From Mermis nigrescens (Eukaryota > Nematoda > Enoplea > Mermithida > Mermithidae): DNA of 64,000 bases. The stretch spans positions 868,001 through 932,000 of the forward strand of contig JAVLUZ010000150.1 of assembly GCA_036768485.1 (NCBI GenBank). Reading direction: 5' to 3'. The position numbers were made by a program, and so were the translations under genes. Shown here one piece after another: positions 21,871-33,210 of this stretch (positions are counted from its first letter, which is position 1; each line of letters begins with the position of its first letter). The notes under the pieces are model-generated. The model ran no database searches. It was not told the DNA's origin and was given only the letters and a program-made list of their open reading frames with translations.

Positions 21871-23171
21871 TAGACGAAAAAATGGAGAAAACGGTATTGC
21901 ATGCATGACTCTGTCGTACGGTCATGCTCCTTTGATTTACCAACCAGATTTTCAAGATGTCGTCGAGTGTTGTTTTCTGACTTTGTTTATTTTTTATTAT
22001 TCTATTTTATTTATTTTTTACTTTGACTTTGTTTCACCGTTTTCTTTTTCCCAGCCATTTAATTGAAATTTTAGGAGAATATGGGGTTTCAACGATTTCA
22101 AAAAAATTGTAAATATTTTTGCAGCTCTCGATGAGCTGAGTTCAAAAAAATAAAAATCATTTTTAGTTCACAAAATTGACTGAGCCACAGGGCCCTAAAG
22201 CTCACAAATTGACAGTGCTCAAGCACAGGCATAGGTTCCGTCAGAAATCCGTAAAATTGGTTTAAGTTTTTACAAAACGTGCTCGATTTTGAGATTAAAT
22301 TAAACTTAATTAATCAAACGCGCGGAAAACAAGTCTAATTGAAATCTGTCAAATTTTTTCCGGAATATTCCGAGTTTTATCGCAAAATTCGTGGTTTTCG
22401 TGATTTATAGCACTTTTTCATTAAATTCATGTTTTCCTAGTTTTTTTGCTGGAAAATAATTCTCATTGTCAATTCCATTCCAATCTGTTGATGATGAATA
22501 TACTAACCGTTTTGCTTAAACAATTTTTTAAAGTGCAAATTTTCGTCCAAATCTTCATAAGTCGACCAAAGCAGCTATACAGGCCCATAGCCAGGGATAT
22601 AGGGAAGCATGTGACCCCACCCCAAGATGAAATTTGAGAATAATTTTTTGCTTTACACCCCTTTGCTATTTTTAGCCAAAAATCGAGATAAAATTTCGGC
22701 GCTTCGAGCCGAATTTCAAAATTATAATTAGAGTCTCTTTAGTCCCAAGCGTGCGTTTACACAATCTATTTTTAACCTTCTTGTTATGCCAGCTCCCAAG
22801 CCATCTGGTCGCTGTTAATAGTCACGCAAGGATGGAAATTCACTTATATTACGGCTGAAAAAATTTTTGTAGCATTGTTTAAATGTCAATCTGGAGTTCT
22901 GTATTTTCTACAGATAGGTAATTTTTTATAAATTAAATGAGAAAAATTTAGAATTTGCTGGACATAGGCCGTTCTTTTCTCGTGGTGTTCTTATCAGTAG
23001 TGTTCAGTGCTTAATCTGAGAAATTTTTCGATTTTCAGAGTTTTCACTAGGAGTTGCCTAATCAACTAGTTCCTAGTAGCTTTCTAAGCATGACCATTCG
23101 GGCACTTCTACAGAATAGTAACGTACGTTGTTAAAATAACCAATAATAAGCTGCCTTATTTTTCTCCTTAG
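21871..23171. other. AT-rich spacer with short repeats
   Basis: No gene recognised. Around 22580-22740 there is a transposon-like segment (CATAGCCAGGGATATAGG, GGCGCTTCGAGCC). The rest is AT-rich. Confidence 0.3.
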
Positions 23172-23315
23172 GATTAGGCCTAGTTTCGTGGTACTAGCTA
23201 TTTACACATTGTCGGCTGCTAAAAGCAGAGGCTATCGCATTATAAAAAATGGGACTGTTGCAATTGTTACTATCATTACCATTGTTGATGACGTCATAAC
23301 CTTTATTCTGTACAA
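23172..23315 (+). pseudogene. Orphan exon resembling SLC9B/NHA cation-proton antiporter
   Basis: After a TTTCTCCTTAG acceptor, the frame from 23173 reads IRPSFVVLAIYTLSAAKSRG, then YRIIKNGTVAIVTIITIVDD and VITFIL. In NHA/SLC9B proteins the corresponding region reads SPAVVVP...GYG..KGIPTL....DDV, and the double Asp of the ion-binding site is present here. The KGIPT motif is degraded (KNGTVA). A weak donor AA|GTACCA follows. A transposon begins within 10 bp and no other exon of such a gene is visible, so it is probably an exon relic. Assignment is by eye. Confidence 0.35.
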
Positions 23316-23324
23316 GTACCACCA

Positions 23325-23615
23325 CTGGCGTAGCCAGGGGGATTCGCCCTGGGGAAAATTTCGACGTGTTCAAGAACTGAACAATATGGTTGCGTGATGC
23401 TGTGCTGCGACGTAAAATCGAAAAATTCGGCGCTCAGCGCCGAGTTCTGCTATCTTTTGGCGGTTTCTATCGTTTTCTTGCCGAAAGAATTATAAACATT
23501 AGCGCTTTACGCGCATTATAATCATTTTTTTCCGTCAAACACGTAAAAAAATTTTGAAAAATTTTTTAATCACTTAAATAATGCAGGACGATGTGAAAAG
23601 CCCAAAAAACGGGTT
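23325..23615. mobile_element. MITE-like element
   Basis: Begins CACTGGCGTAGCCAGGGGG, a typical hAT-like terminus, and includes a GGCGCTCAGCGCC palindrome and AGCGCTTTACGCG. The right end is unclear because it abuts a retroelement. Confidence 0.45.
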
Positions 23616-25850
23616 ATTCAATGGCCCACGTCCGTTTTTATAAATACTTTGTTGTGAATCTTGGCTTTATCCTGAAATTTCAGAGAGCCTACTTTGCAGT
23701 TCAGATGGTTATCGTTTTTCGTTGTGACCGTCCCAGTAAACGCGGGGGTGGACTTACAGTTCTTGCCAATAACAGTTTACGTATAAAAATTATCAAAATT
23801 CCTGTCATTTTTCCTGCTAATGAAATCTTAATTTTCGATTTACGCAATAAAGATATTGAAACTAGATTTATTTTAGCATATCGTCCTCCAAACTACGATA
23901 CTGTATATGCTGAGAATCTTTGTCATTCAATTGAATAGACTTCATAAATACTTTATTTTATGATAAGTTCTGTACAACTAGTTTGCAATAACTAATTCGT
24001 AGTCCAACTCAGAATAATAATATTTTAAATTTGCTCTTTCCACTTAATCTAGCCACTAACGTAAAAGTTTCACCCCTTCCCCACTTTCAGATAGTGACCA
24101 TAATTCTATTGTTTTTGAGATTAACGGGTCAAAAGAGATAAAAAACGTGCCCTTTCGTCTTAATTTTAGTAAGGCTAATTACGAATTAATCTCTATTCGT
24201 TTAGCCACTGTTTCTTGGCCTCATTTATTTAATCAATGCACTTCAGCCGATATGTATATATGTCTTTGTTTCTGTTCTTCAAAGTATTAGTTCTGATCTC
24301 ATACCTAAAAAAGTACAAAAAATTCTAAAAAAGCCCTTCCTAAAAATATTAGTAAATTATATTCAAAAAAATTAAGACTATGGAAGAGATAAAAATCGTT
24401 TAGAAATAATGCTTATCGTATCATCTATTCTAGTTTCTGCAAATCTATAAGAAGAGAAACAAAAAACATTTTTGCTAACGAAGAATTAGAAGTTTTAAAA
24501 TCAGGTGATATCCGTAACTTTTACAATTTTGTTAATTCTCGTTAAAAAATCAATAAAAATTCATTTCCCTTGACTTTACGTAACGGTATTGAATTAGAAG
24601 AATAAATTTTATTACTAATAAACCAAACTGATAAAATACAGAATTACAAGATACATAATAGATACAAACAAATTAGTAACAGGATAAGCGAGTCGATGGA
24701 ATGACAATTTTTACGCGCGCCTCACAAGATATCTAGATTAAATAAATCAAACTTTGCTAGCATAGATTTAAATATGTTTAGGTTAGGGAAGATACAATGA
24801 AGTCAGGAAGATCGTTCCAAACTGCGATGTATTTGTGAAAGAAATCAAACTTTTCTAAATTAGAATGCACAACAGGTATGAATAATTTGAATCTATTAAT
24901 GCTGCGGGTAATATTATGATTAAATACAAATAAATCGTCAGCTTCCAAACATGATTTATGACAAATAATTTGATACATCATACACAAGCAAATCTGCAAG
25001 CGTAAATGTAAATGTAAGTGCAGATATAAATGTAAATATAAATAAAATAAAATACATATTTAAATAAATTTAAACAAAAATAAATGTAAATCATGTAAAA
25101 CCTGATCATTTCAACTCATATTTTGCATCTGTTTTCACTCTTGGTGATAAAACTCTTCCTGTTCTTTTAGGCTCGTACATTTTCATTCTTATCGACAATC
25201 GAGTTTGATGTAAACACCGTTTACAGAGCTATTTGCTAATCTAAGCCAAGTACTGCATTAGGCCCTGATGGCCTGTGCACTTATTTTGTCAAAAAACTAG
25301 GTTATTTGCTCTCCTCTCTTCTTGCTTCTATCTTTGACATCTTTTCGATCAGGTTCAGTCCCAAAATTGTGGCGTCAAGCAAATATGATTCCTATTTGTA
25401 AAAATAAAGGCGATTCTGGTTGCGTTAAAAATTATCATCCGATTTCTTTGTGTTGCTCTCCTTGTAAAATTATGGAGAAAATCGTCAAGTAAATAAACAT
25501 AAGTTGCTTTCTTTTGTTCAATTTGATTTTTAAAAGGTATATCATGTAAAACCCAATTTCTAAAGTGTGAAAACGAATGGGTAAAATGTTCGATAAAAGA
25601 TCATGCAACTTTCATCGATTTTAAAAGCTTTTGACAAAATTTCGCATACCTACAAAATTATTAATAAACTTTCTGCATATGGCTTACATGGTTTCCTATT
25701 TAACTGGCTTAAATCCTTGTTATCTTCTCGATCTCAGTGTGTAGTCATTAAAAGTTCATTTTCAGATAGCCTAAATGTATCCAGCGGTGTCGAGTGTGAT
25801 AGAGCCAACTCGTTTTTCTGATTTATTACTCTAAATTTTATTTTACTTAT
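23616..25850 (+). pseudogene. Degraded APE-endonuclease/RT non-LTR retrotransposon
   Basis: The N-terminal endonuclease part is readable as VFRCDRPSKRGGGLTVLANN and RFILAYRPPNYDT, then SDSDHNSIVFEINGS. RT pieces follow: NMIPICKNKGDSGCVKNYHP, ISLCCSPCKIMEKIV, AFDKISHTYKIINKL and SSRSQCVVIKSSFSDSLNVS. There are many stops, the catalytic FADD is lost, and a foreign 3' fragment interrupts at 24620-25075. Confidence 0.75.
24620..25075 (-). pseudogene. Inserted 3' end of another non-LTR element
   Basis: The minus frame at 24999-24778 (CLCMMYQIICHKSCLEADDL, FHKYIAVWNDLPDFIVSS) is the C-terminal tail domain of CR1/Jockey-type ORF2. It lies opposite to the surrounding plus-strand copy and is 5'-truncated. 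Confidence 0.65.
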
Positions 25851-26194
25851 TTTATTTCATTAATTTGTTCAATTACATTGATGATGAATAATTTTTGATT
25901 TGATTTGATTCTCTAAAACGCATTTTTGCTTTTACGAAAATTGTCCTAAAACCGTGCAGTGAGGATCTTAAATTGTAATAAGCTTATACAATAATAAGCG
26001 ATAAAATTACATAAATCAATTCAGCGCAAGAAAATTTTGAAATTTCACTTCTCTAAGACGCATTTTTGCATTACTAAAATTTTCGACGAGTGCCAATAAG
26101 TTCAAAAATGTTTTGCATTTTCAAAATTTTTGTCGATAAATAGACCTAAAAGCGGAAAAATACGCGCTTTATCGATTCTTTATCGATTTTTTAT

Positions 26195-26370
26195 AGTACT
26201 AATACTAATACTTTATTGGGAAAAAACACAAGGGTAAAATAAAGTCGCAACGCAAGGAAAATAAAATAGCAAAGTGTAATGCGAAATGTCCTGAACACAC
26301 AGGCAAATAGATTGCGCTCACGTGTGCCCCATCAAAAAATTCCCGAAATCAACCTTTTTAAATTTCTCTT
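26195..26370 (-). mobile_element. 3'-end fragment of a non-LTR element
   Basis: AATACTTTATTGGG and GCGCTCACGTGTGCCCC resemble the 3' UTR ends of the neighbouring minus-strand copies. No coding sequence. The stretch 25850-26190 before it carries the GCATTTTTGC repeat also tandem at 32-33 kb. Confidence 0.45.
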
Positions 26371-26374
26371 AAAT

Positions 26375-27890
26375 ATACAAATATACAAATACAAATATTT
26401 TATTTTCGTCGCACAAAAAAGAACACAATAAGAAAAGAAACATCAATATACAATGAAATACAATTATAAATAAACATTCGACATGAATCATCATACAAAA
26501 TCACATATTCTAAAAGCAAGAAATTATTAATTAAAGTACATTTATACGAGATTAGTGCAAAAGACGAAGGTAGGCGCGCAGGCTAAATAAATTATGCACT
26601 TAGAACACGCCCCTAGCAAATACCCCGTTAGATCAACTTTTTTCAATTTTTCACGGAGGGAAGCAACACTAGGAGATCTTACAACAGCTTCAGGAGAGAA
26701 TTCCATACGTGAATCCACCTATTGGATAAATCATACCCACGAACATCAAGCCGAAAAGGTGTGCATTCACATTTCATTGAATTTTGAGCACGCGTGCTGT
26801 TTTCACAAAAAGTAAAAAGTCGGCTTGCTGCAAAACGCATCTACCACTCAATATCTGATACATCATACACAGATCACTACGCAATCTGCGAATCTCCAGG
26901 CTATCCAATTCTAAGGAACTGAGTCTTTCAGCATAAGAAAGTCCCCGAAATCCAATAATTTTACATGTTAATTTCCTTTGAACATTTTCGATCATTGAAA
27001 CATGGGTCTTACGGTATGGATTCCAAACAGTGCTACAATACTCAAGAAGCGGTCTGACGTAAACAGTAAAAGCCCTAGACTTATTTAGTTTATTTTTAGA
27101 AGCAAATGATTTCGATATTAGCATAGCCCTAGCATAAGCTCTACGCGTTATATCATTATAGTGGAAATTAAAATCAAGTTTACTTGATACGTAAACACCA
27201 AATCCTTTACAGAATTTACACTCTGTTCTACAGTCAGGTCAGAAATTCTATAAGAATGCTTGGGATTTCCAAAACCTAGATATAACGCGTAGCATTTTTC
27301 AGTAGCAATTTTTAACTGCCAATCCTTGGACCAGAGTACGAGTTTAGCGATATCATCTTGAAGTTGGGTGTGATTGCTAGATAAATTATAAAGCTTGACG
27401 TCATCGGCAAAAAGGCAAACTTTGCTATTTAAGCGGTCGCTAATGTCATTTATGAATAAAACAAAAAGAATCGGGTCAAGTATACTGCCCTGAGGAACAC
27501 CGCTAGTGACAGATTTTTCGCTCGAAAACTGACCGTTAATAACAACCCTTTGAGTCCTATCGCTCAAAAAACAAGTTAACCAACTCAATAAATCTCCAGA
27601 AAATCCAAAAGTTTCCAGTTTATAAATTAATTTACGGTGAACTACAGTGTCGAAAGCTTTAGAAAAATCAATGTAGATAACATCAGCAGTGTTTTTTCAT
27701 CAATTAATTTGGTCCATTCATTTTTGCACTTTAGTAATTGCAATTCACACGATTTACCCTTTTGGAAACCAAACTGACCGGAGATCAAATTATTCTCACG
27801 TAAATGTGCTTGCATCGTACTGTTAATTATCGATTCCATGATTTTACATGTAACACAACATAACGATATCGGAGAATAAAACATAAAATA
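26375..27890 (-). pseudogene. Non-LTR retrotransposon copy, RT domain, frameshifted
   Basis: From high to low coordinates: SPISLCCVTCKIMESIINST, FGFQKGKSCELQL, SGVPQGSILDPILFVLFIND, VCLFADDVKLYNL (catalytic FADD intact), DWQLKIATEKCYALYLGF, then VRPLLEYCSTVWNPYRKTHV and RKLTCKIIGFRGLSYAERL. Frames break at about 27640 and 27150. The 3' end near 26375-26400 has AATAAAATATTTGTA-type repeats. Confidence 0.82.
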
Positions 27891-28860
27891 TCTCAACATT
27901 TGGAGAACTTCGAATATATTGTGGAACACCGTTCCAAATTCTAGCTGATCTAACAGCAAAACAATACTTTTTACAATCAAGTCGAAATTTTTCTAAGTAG
28001 ATATGATTTGCAAATGCATTCCTAGTACGCGAATGACTATAAAACTTATAAAAATCTTCAGAAGGTAAGAGATTATTGTGAATAATATTATACATAACAA
28101 TTAAATCAAAATAAATTCTACGGAGTTCAAGCCTCTCTAAATTTAAGGCTTTCAGCCTTTCATCATAAGAAAGTCCCATATAACCAATTACCCTTTTAGT
28201 AAATTTTCGCTGTACCCGTTCAACCATGTTGATATCAGAAAGCAAATAGGGGCGCCATACAGTTGGAGCATACTCTACTATAGGCCGAATATAATTCCTA
28301 AAAGCAGGAAGCAACATTTTTAGATCACGTGATTCAAAACATTTGAAAATCAAAGCACTCATTTTCAAAGCTTTTGCTGATATATTAGTACCTACAAGAA
28401 CAACTAGATGATAAGTTTGTTAAGGAAACAACTAAATCTCGAATTGAGGAACCTGCGTCAGATAACAAAAAAATGGTTTAGGTGATATGTAACTTTAGGA
28501 TTAGCGTACCCTAGATATAACAGAACATTTAGGGAGAGATATGCTTAACTGATTTTCTTCAGACCAGGAAACCAGCTTATCTAAATATTTTTGCAACAAA
28601 ATAGGTATAATTTTGAGAAAAATTGAAGAGCTTCAAATCATCAGCAAAGAAAAAGACTTCACTATGCTTAACAGATTGAACAAAATCGCTTACAAACAAC
28701 AGAAATAAAGAGGGTCCTAAAACGCTATCTTGGTTACCCCACTAATAACTGGTTTCCGATCAGAAAAAGAGTCAAAAATTTTGACCTTTTGTGTACGATT
28801 TTGTCAAAAACTAAGACAGTAAATGCATATAAAGACTTACATAAGTAAACAGACTGCCCT
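27880..28860 (-). pseudogene. Second non-LTR copy, C-terminal half
   Basis: The minus frame 28368-27880 reads RPIVEYAPTVWRPYLLSDIN, RKFTKRVIGYMGLSYDERL and SARIWNGVPQYIRSSPN. Upstream (28400-28850) a broken RT palm with FFFADDLKLFNFS is readable with stops. It is joined directly to the RT start of the copy at 26375-27890. Confidence 0.72.
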
Positions 28861-29028
28861 GCAGCTCGAGAGAATTCAAAATTAAATAATTCTTGAATTG
28901 TGCGTCAATTCCTCGAAATGCACAAGATCTACTTGAATTATATTGCACCTGGTAACTGTGCGTCCAACAACTTTATTAATAATAGGCTGATACTTGTATA
29001 TAATTTTGTGTTTCTTACAGAACATTAG

Positions 29029-29230
29029 TCATCCGTGCTGAAAATTTTACTCTTCGCAGTCGATCAGCAATACAACGTTTTCAGACAATTTACAATTTTT
29101 TTAGCACCAATGTTGTTCGAATACAAATACATAAACATAAGCAACCTAATTTTTAAACTGCTGCACGAAATCGCGCGGCACGCAAACGTGCTTATCCCCG
29201 TAACGCTCGATTTTGTCCTTATTCCACTGA
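29029..29230 (+). CDS. Putative internal exon, helical protein, unassigned
   Basis: Between an ATTAG acceptor (29027-29028) and a perfect GTAAGT donor (29231) one frame stays open: SSVLKILLFAVDQQYNVFRQ, FTIFLAPMLFEYKYINISNL, then IFKLLHEIARHANVLIPVTL and DFVLIPLS. The part around LLHEIARHANVLIPVTLDFV faintly resembles the Noc2 family (L..LSR..G.FIP..P.L.E), but the rest does not. A stronger CAG acceptor at 29018-29020 would put a stop in this frame. No partner exons were found. Confidence 0.3.
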
Positions 29231-29420
29231 GTAAGTACCTATATATTATGTCGTCCGTCGAGAAGTGAAGAAACCTTTCAGTTTATATGATTTTCTTGTA
29301 TTCTTAGGAGACTCAAACAGGAAAAAACTAAAAACGATTAAGATAAGGTTTGCATGTTTATCGTAATTGCATAAAACGTTCACATGCGCTAGGTACTGTA
29401 GGGGTAAAGTGCGTTGCGCT

Positions 29421-29590
29421 CAGGGTTGCCAAGTTGTGGGATTTCCCCCATTTTAGGGTTTGTTTTAGGCCATTGGGGACTTTTTAGCGGTTGAGGTCTT
29501 TTGCGCCTATGCTAAACCATTACTTGAGGTTTTTTAGGCAGTTTGAGGTAAAAATTGGGGTTTTTTTGACAAGAGCACATGGCAACCCCG
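29421..29590. mobile_element. MITE with CAGGGTTGCCA terminus
   Basis: Ends CAGGGTTGCCAAGTTG and ACATGGCAACCCCG are inverted. Flanks GTTGCGCT / GCTGCGCC match 6 of 8. The interior is GGGGTTTT-rich. 170 bp. Confidence 0.65.
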
Positions 29591-29779
29591 GCTGCGCCAA
29601 ATCTACTATAGAGGGCAAAAGGGGGCATTCGTGTAGCAGGTTCACTTAGGCATTAAGGTAGTCTTATTGGAAGGGCGTATGTATGTAGCTCATGGCATCT
29701 GAGGAAGCGGAAGAAAGTCGCTGCCAACCAGATTCGAAAGGTGGATCTCTTTTTCAAAGCACAGAACCTCGAGTCAAAC

Positions 29780-31285
29780 TCTGGTTCATTTCAACAACAA
29801 CAACAACAACAATTTATTCGCTAAGTCGAAAGAAAATATTAACATACATGGATAAGACGAATGAACGAAAATGAAAATACATGAAAGACAAAACAAATTA
29901 AGTATGACGAAGCAGGGTAAACGTAAAGGCAATAGGAAAAACTGCTCTTACTTACGCCCCTATAAGAAATTTAGAAAGGTTTAATCTTTTAAGTTTAGTC
30001 AGAAAAACGTGTCTATTTGGAGCACTTATAATCTGTTCAGGTAGAGAGTTCCAGATAGGAATTATTCGATTGCAAAAATCAAATTTTCTGCAATTTTTAT
30101 TTACTTGATTGACGAGAAGTTTACAAGAATTTGCTGCTCGATTAGAATTTAAATTAATTGTGAAGAAATCCTTGAAAGGAAGAGCTTGACATTTGATAAT
30201 AGAAAAGGCTAATGTTAGGTCGTTATGGAGGCGTCTTAGTTTCAAGAGTGTCCAGACCAAGTTCGTGTAATCTTGCAGCATATGTCAAATTTTTATCACT
30301 AAAAATTCGTTTCGTAAACCTTCTTTGAACCCGTTCGACGGAGGTGATATCACACAGCAGGTAAAGACTCCACGAAACAGCAATATTCAAGCACTGGTCG
30401 AACGTAAGTAATGAAGGCCTTGACAAGTAATAATCTGTCTTTAGAAATAAAACTACGCAAGATCAGATTGCTTAAGTGCATGCCTTGTTTCACAATATAT
30501 TCACAATGAGATCTGGACGATAAATTAGAATTCAGAAAAACACTCAAATCTTTTACACAAAGTGTGTCAGTAGAAAGATAGAAATCATTTATGTGATAAG
30601 AATGCCTAGGGTTTGAACTACCCAGATATAGAACTAAACATTTATTAACTGATATTTTTAATTGCCATGTATTGGCCCACTCATGCACATAATTTATGTC
30701 AGCTTGAAGTGTCATGAAATTGGATGATAGATTCCAAAGTTTGATATCGTCAGCAAACAAAGTAAAATTACTGTTTTGGCGCATTTCACATAAGTCGTTA
30801 ATGAAGATTAAAAAAAGTGTGGGACCTAGTATACTACCCTGGGGCACGCCACTGGTAACAGGAATAGAATCAGATAAAGAATTTTTAATTTTAACGACTT
30901 GGGATCTATTAGTCAAGAAATTTTCGATCCAATTAAAAGAAAGTTTGTTCAGTCCATAAGATGCCAACTTAATTAGCAGTTTTTTGTGTGACACGGTATC
31001 AAAAGCCTTACAAAAGTCAATGTAGACAATGTCAACAGGAATTCCTTCATCTAGAAATTTGGTCCACTGATTTTTGCACTCAACAAGTTGTAACGCACAT
31101 GATCTATTTTTTCTAAAACCAAACTGTTTTTCACTTAGCAGATTTTGCTCCTCTAGATAAGAAATCAAGGACTTGTTCATTATAGATTCCATTAATTTAC
31201 AAGAAACACAACATAAGGAGATTGGACGATAGTTATCAACTGATGACATATCTCCCTTTTTATGAACTGGGATAAAGAAAGCTAG
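29780..31285 (-). pseudogene. Best-preserved non-LTR reverse transcriptase copy
   Basis: The minus frame ending at 30350 keeps RT motifs in order: IPVHKKGDMSSVDNYRPISL, FGFRKNRSCALQL, IVYIDFCKAFDTVSHKKLL (motif A Asp), SGVPQGSILGPTLFLIFIND (B), FTLFADDIKLWNL (C, FADD) and WQLKISVNKCLVLYLGS (D). The RT core is intact, but the C-terminal region shifts frame near 30370 and 30250 (VQRRFTKRIFSDKNLTY, FCNRIIPIWNSLPEQIIS). The 3' end has a (TTG)n tail, seen on the plus strand as CAACAACAACAACAACAA at about 29793. It is 5'-truncated within the RT domain and lacks the endonuclease. The chemistry is target-primed reverse transcription of its own RNA. Confidence 0.88.
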
Positions 31286-31289
31286 GTAT

Positions 31290-31460
31290 TCATAATGTTT
31301 TGCATTAATAATAATATTGTAATAATAATATTTATTAGTCAATTACTTCCGTAGAAAATGCAATAAAAAATTACATGAAAGAAGGATTTAACGAAAGATA
31401 ATGTCGAAAGAACGAAGGAAAGTTTACAGCATATAGCTAGTAATGGCTGAGACGTACAGG
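31290..31460 (-). mobile_element. 3'-end fragment of another non-LTR element
   Basis: A (TAA)n-rich tail (AATAATATTGTAATAATAAT at 31309-31328) is followed by sequence like the other 3' ends. It abuts the truncated start of the 29780-31285 copy. Confidence 0.5.
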
Positions 31461-31482
31461 CGGATCGCGCTCACGTACGCTC

Positions 31483-31615
31483 TGACCGAAATGGTGGTGC
31501 CAGCGTTTCAAATAATCAATGGGCTGCGACGAGCGGAGCAATCGAAGCGAGCGACGTGAGTCGCATCCTATTACTTACGCTTACTTTAAACGCTGTCGTC
31601 ACCAACATTCTGGTC
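31483..31615. mobile_element. Small inverted-repeat element
   Basis: The left arm GACCGAAATGGTGGTGCCAG and right arm CTGTCGTCACCAACATTCTG (then GTC) are imperfect reverse complements, extended by AGCGTTT / AAACGCT. The centre is a GCGACGAGCGGAGCAATCG GC-rich spot. Confidence 0.5.
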
Positions 31616-32059
31616 AGTCACATGAATCTACAGAAACAATCCGATTCTTGACTTGACTCAATTTGAACCAGGTGGGTGGATGGCAGCTTTCATCGAAAAC
31701 TACTTACTGTCTATGTACTTATAACGTGGCTATCTTAATACATATGTGAACCAGCTACACCAGTACCCAAAAGGGCCACCGTTTTTTATCCTAGCGATTT
31801 GGTTCACATGTGAACCATACCCAAAATTTTTTCCACATTCCAATTTTTGGTTCACATTTTGGGAGTCTAAAAGACATTTAAAAATTGAGCGCTCATGTTG
31901 AAAAATCGGTGTTTTATTGCGAAAAGTCCATCCTACCTAAAATGGCGAGACCCAAAATGAGTTTTTGAACATTTTGTTATTGCAAATTTAGTGTGCTGCA
32001 ATTCATATAACGATCAGTAATTTGTTCTATCTTGTAAAACTGCACTTTCAGACCTTTAC
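31616..32059. other. Spacer
   Basis: Contains repeated TTTGGTTCACATGTGAACCA palindromic words (31798-31818 and nearby). No gene seen. Confidence 0.35.
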
Positions 32060-33030
32060 TAGTGTACTACAGCCGATCTCTGGAGTCTCATAGAGGAATA
32101 AAGACTCAATAATTTATCGAAGTGTTGCGAAGCTCCAGAAAATTTCGCAATTTTACTTCTTTAAAACGCATTTTTGAAATAAAATTGCTGCAATCGGCGC
32201 GACGCGGCCTAAACATCAATAGAAAATAATTAAATTAAATCAACCCGGCGCGGAGCGTTGGAAAATTTATCAAAATTTTGCCTCTAAGAAAGCATTTTCG
32301 CATTACAAAAATTGTCCGAAAATCCGTGCAGAAGATGAGAATTTCCAATCATATTAAAGTTCTAGAACAAGCTGTCGTTAAAAGTGCAGTGATTGGCGGG
32401 GCACGACCCTAACGTCGATGACAAATGTAAAATTAAATCAATCCGCCGCGAAGCGCTGGAAAATTTCGAAATTTTGGCTCTCTAAAATGAATTTTTGCAT
32501 TATAGAAATTGGCCGAATCCAGCGCGGCCTTAGCATTAATGACAAGTAATACAATTAAATCGATTTGGCGCGAAGCACTGGTAAATTTTCACATTTTACC
32601 TCTCTAAAACGCACTTTTGCATGCCAAGAATTCGTGCAGAAGATGAGGATTTTCAATCTTAGTAAAGTTATGGAACAAGTTGTCGATAAAAGTGCTGTGA
32701 TCGGCATGATGCGGCCTAAACATCAATAACAAGTGTAAGATAAAATCAATCCGGCGCAAAGCGCAGGAAAATTTTGACATTTTGGCTCTAACACGCATTT
32801 TGCATTACAAAAATTGACCAAACTTGTTCAGTAGATAAAGATTTTCAATTTTTATGAAGTCTTAAAGCGACTTGTCGATAATAGTGCTGTAATCGGCGCG
32901 CCGCGCCGAGAACATTAATAAAAAAATATTCAAAATTAATACGGCGCCAAGCGCCGGAAAATTTTGGAATTTTACCCTTTTTTGAACGCATTTTTGTATT
33001 ATAAAAATTTTCCGAAATGCGAACGAAGCC
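32060..33030. repeat. Degenerate tandem array, about 5 units
   Basis: Each unit has GGCGCGAAGCGC-type hairpin, AAAATTTTGACATTTTGGC, CTCTAAAACGCATTTTTGCAT and ATGAGGATTTTCAATC words. Unit length is roughly 130-240 bp with internal deletions. The same unit is dispersed at about 25910-26180. Confidence 0.65.
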
Positions 33031-33210
33031 CAAAATTTTTTTCACATCTTGGAATTTGGTTAGCAAAAGCCCGTAAATGTGGGAAAAAACAGTGAAAAGG
33101 GCTAACATGGAACATACATACTTCACGTGCACTTGTTTGTTAGCTATTATAGTTTTTATCAACAACTTCTTAATTCTAATGCGCAGTCTTTGAACTTTTT
33201 TTAGTTTGAT

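Noticed and set aside
29421..29590. Possible tRNA or promoter-like GC spot
   Set aside because: No cloverleaf or A/B box pairing; explained by a short inverted-repeat element.
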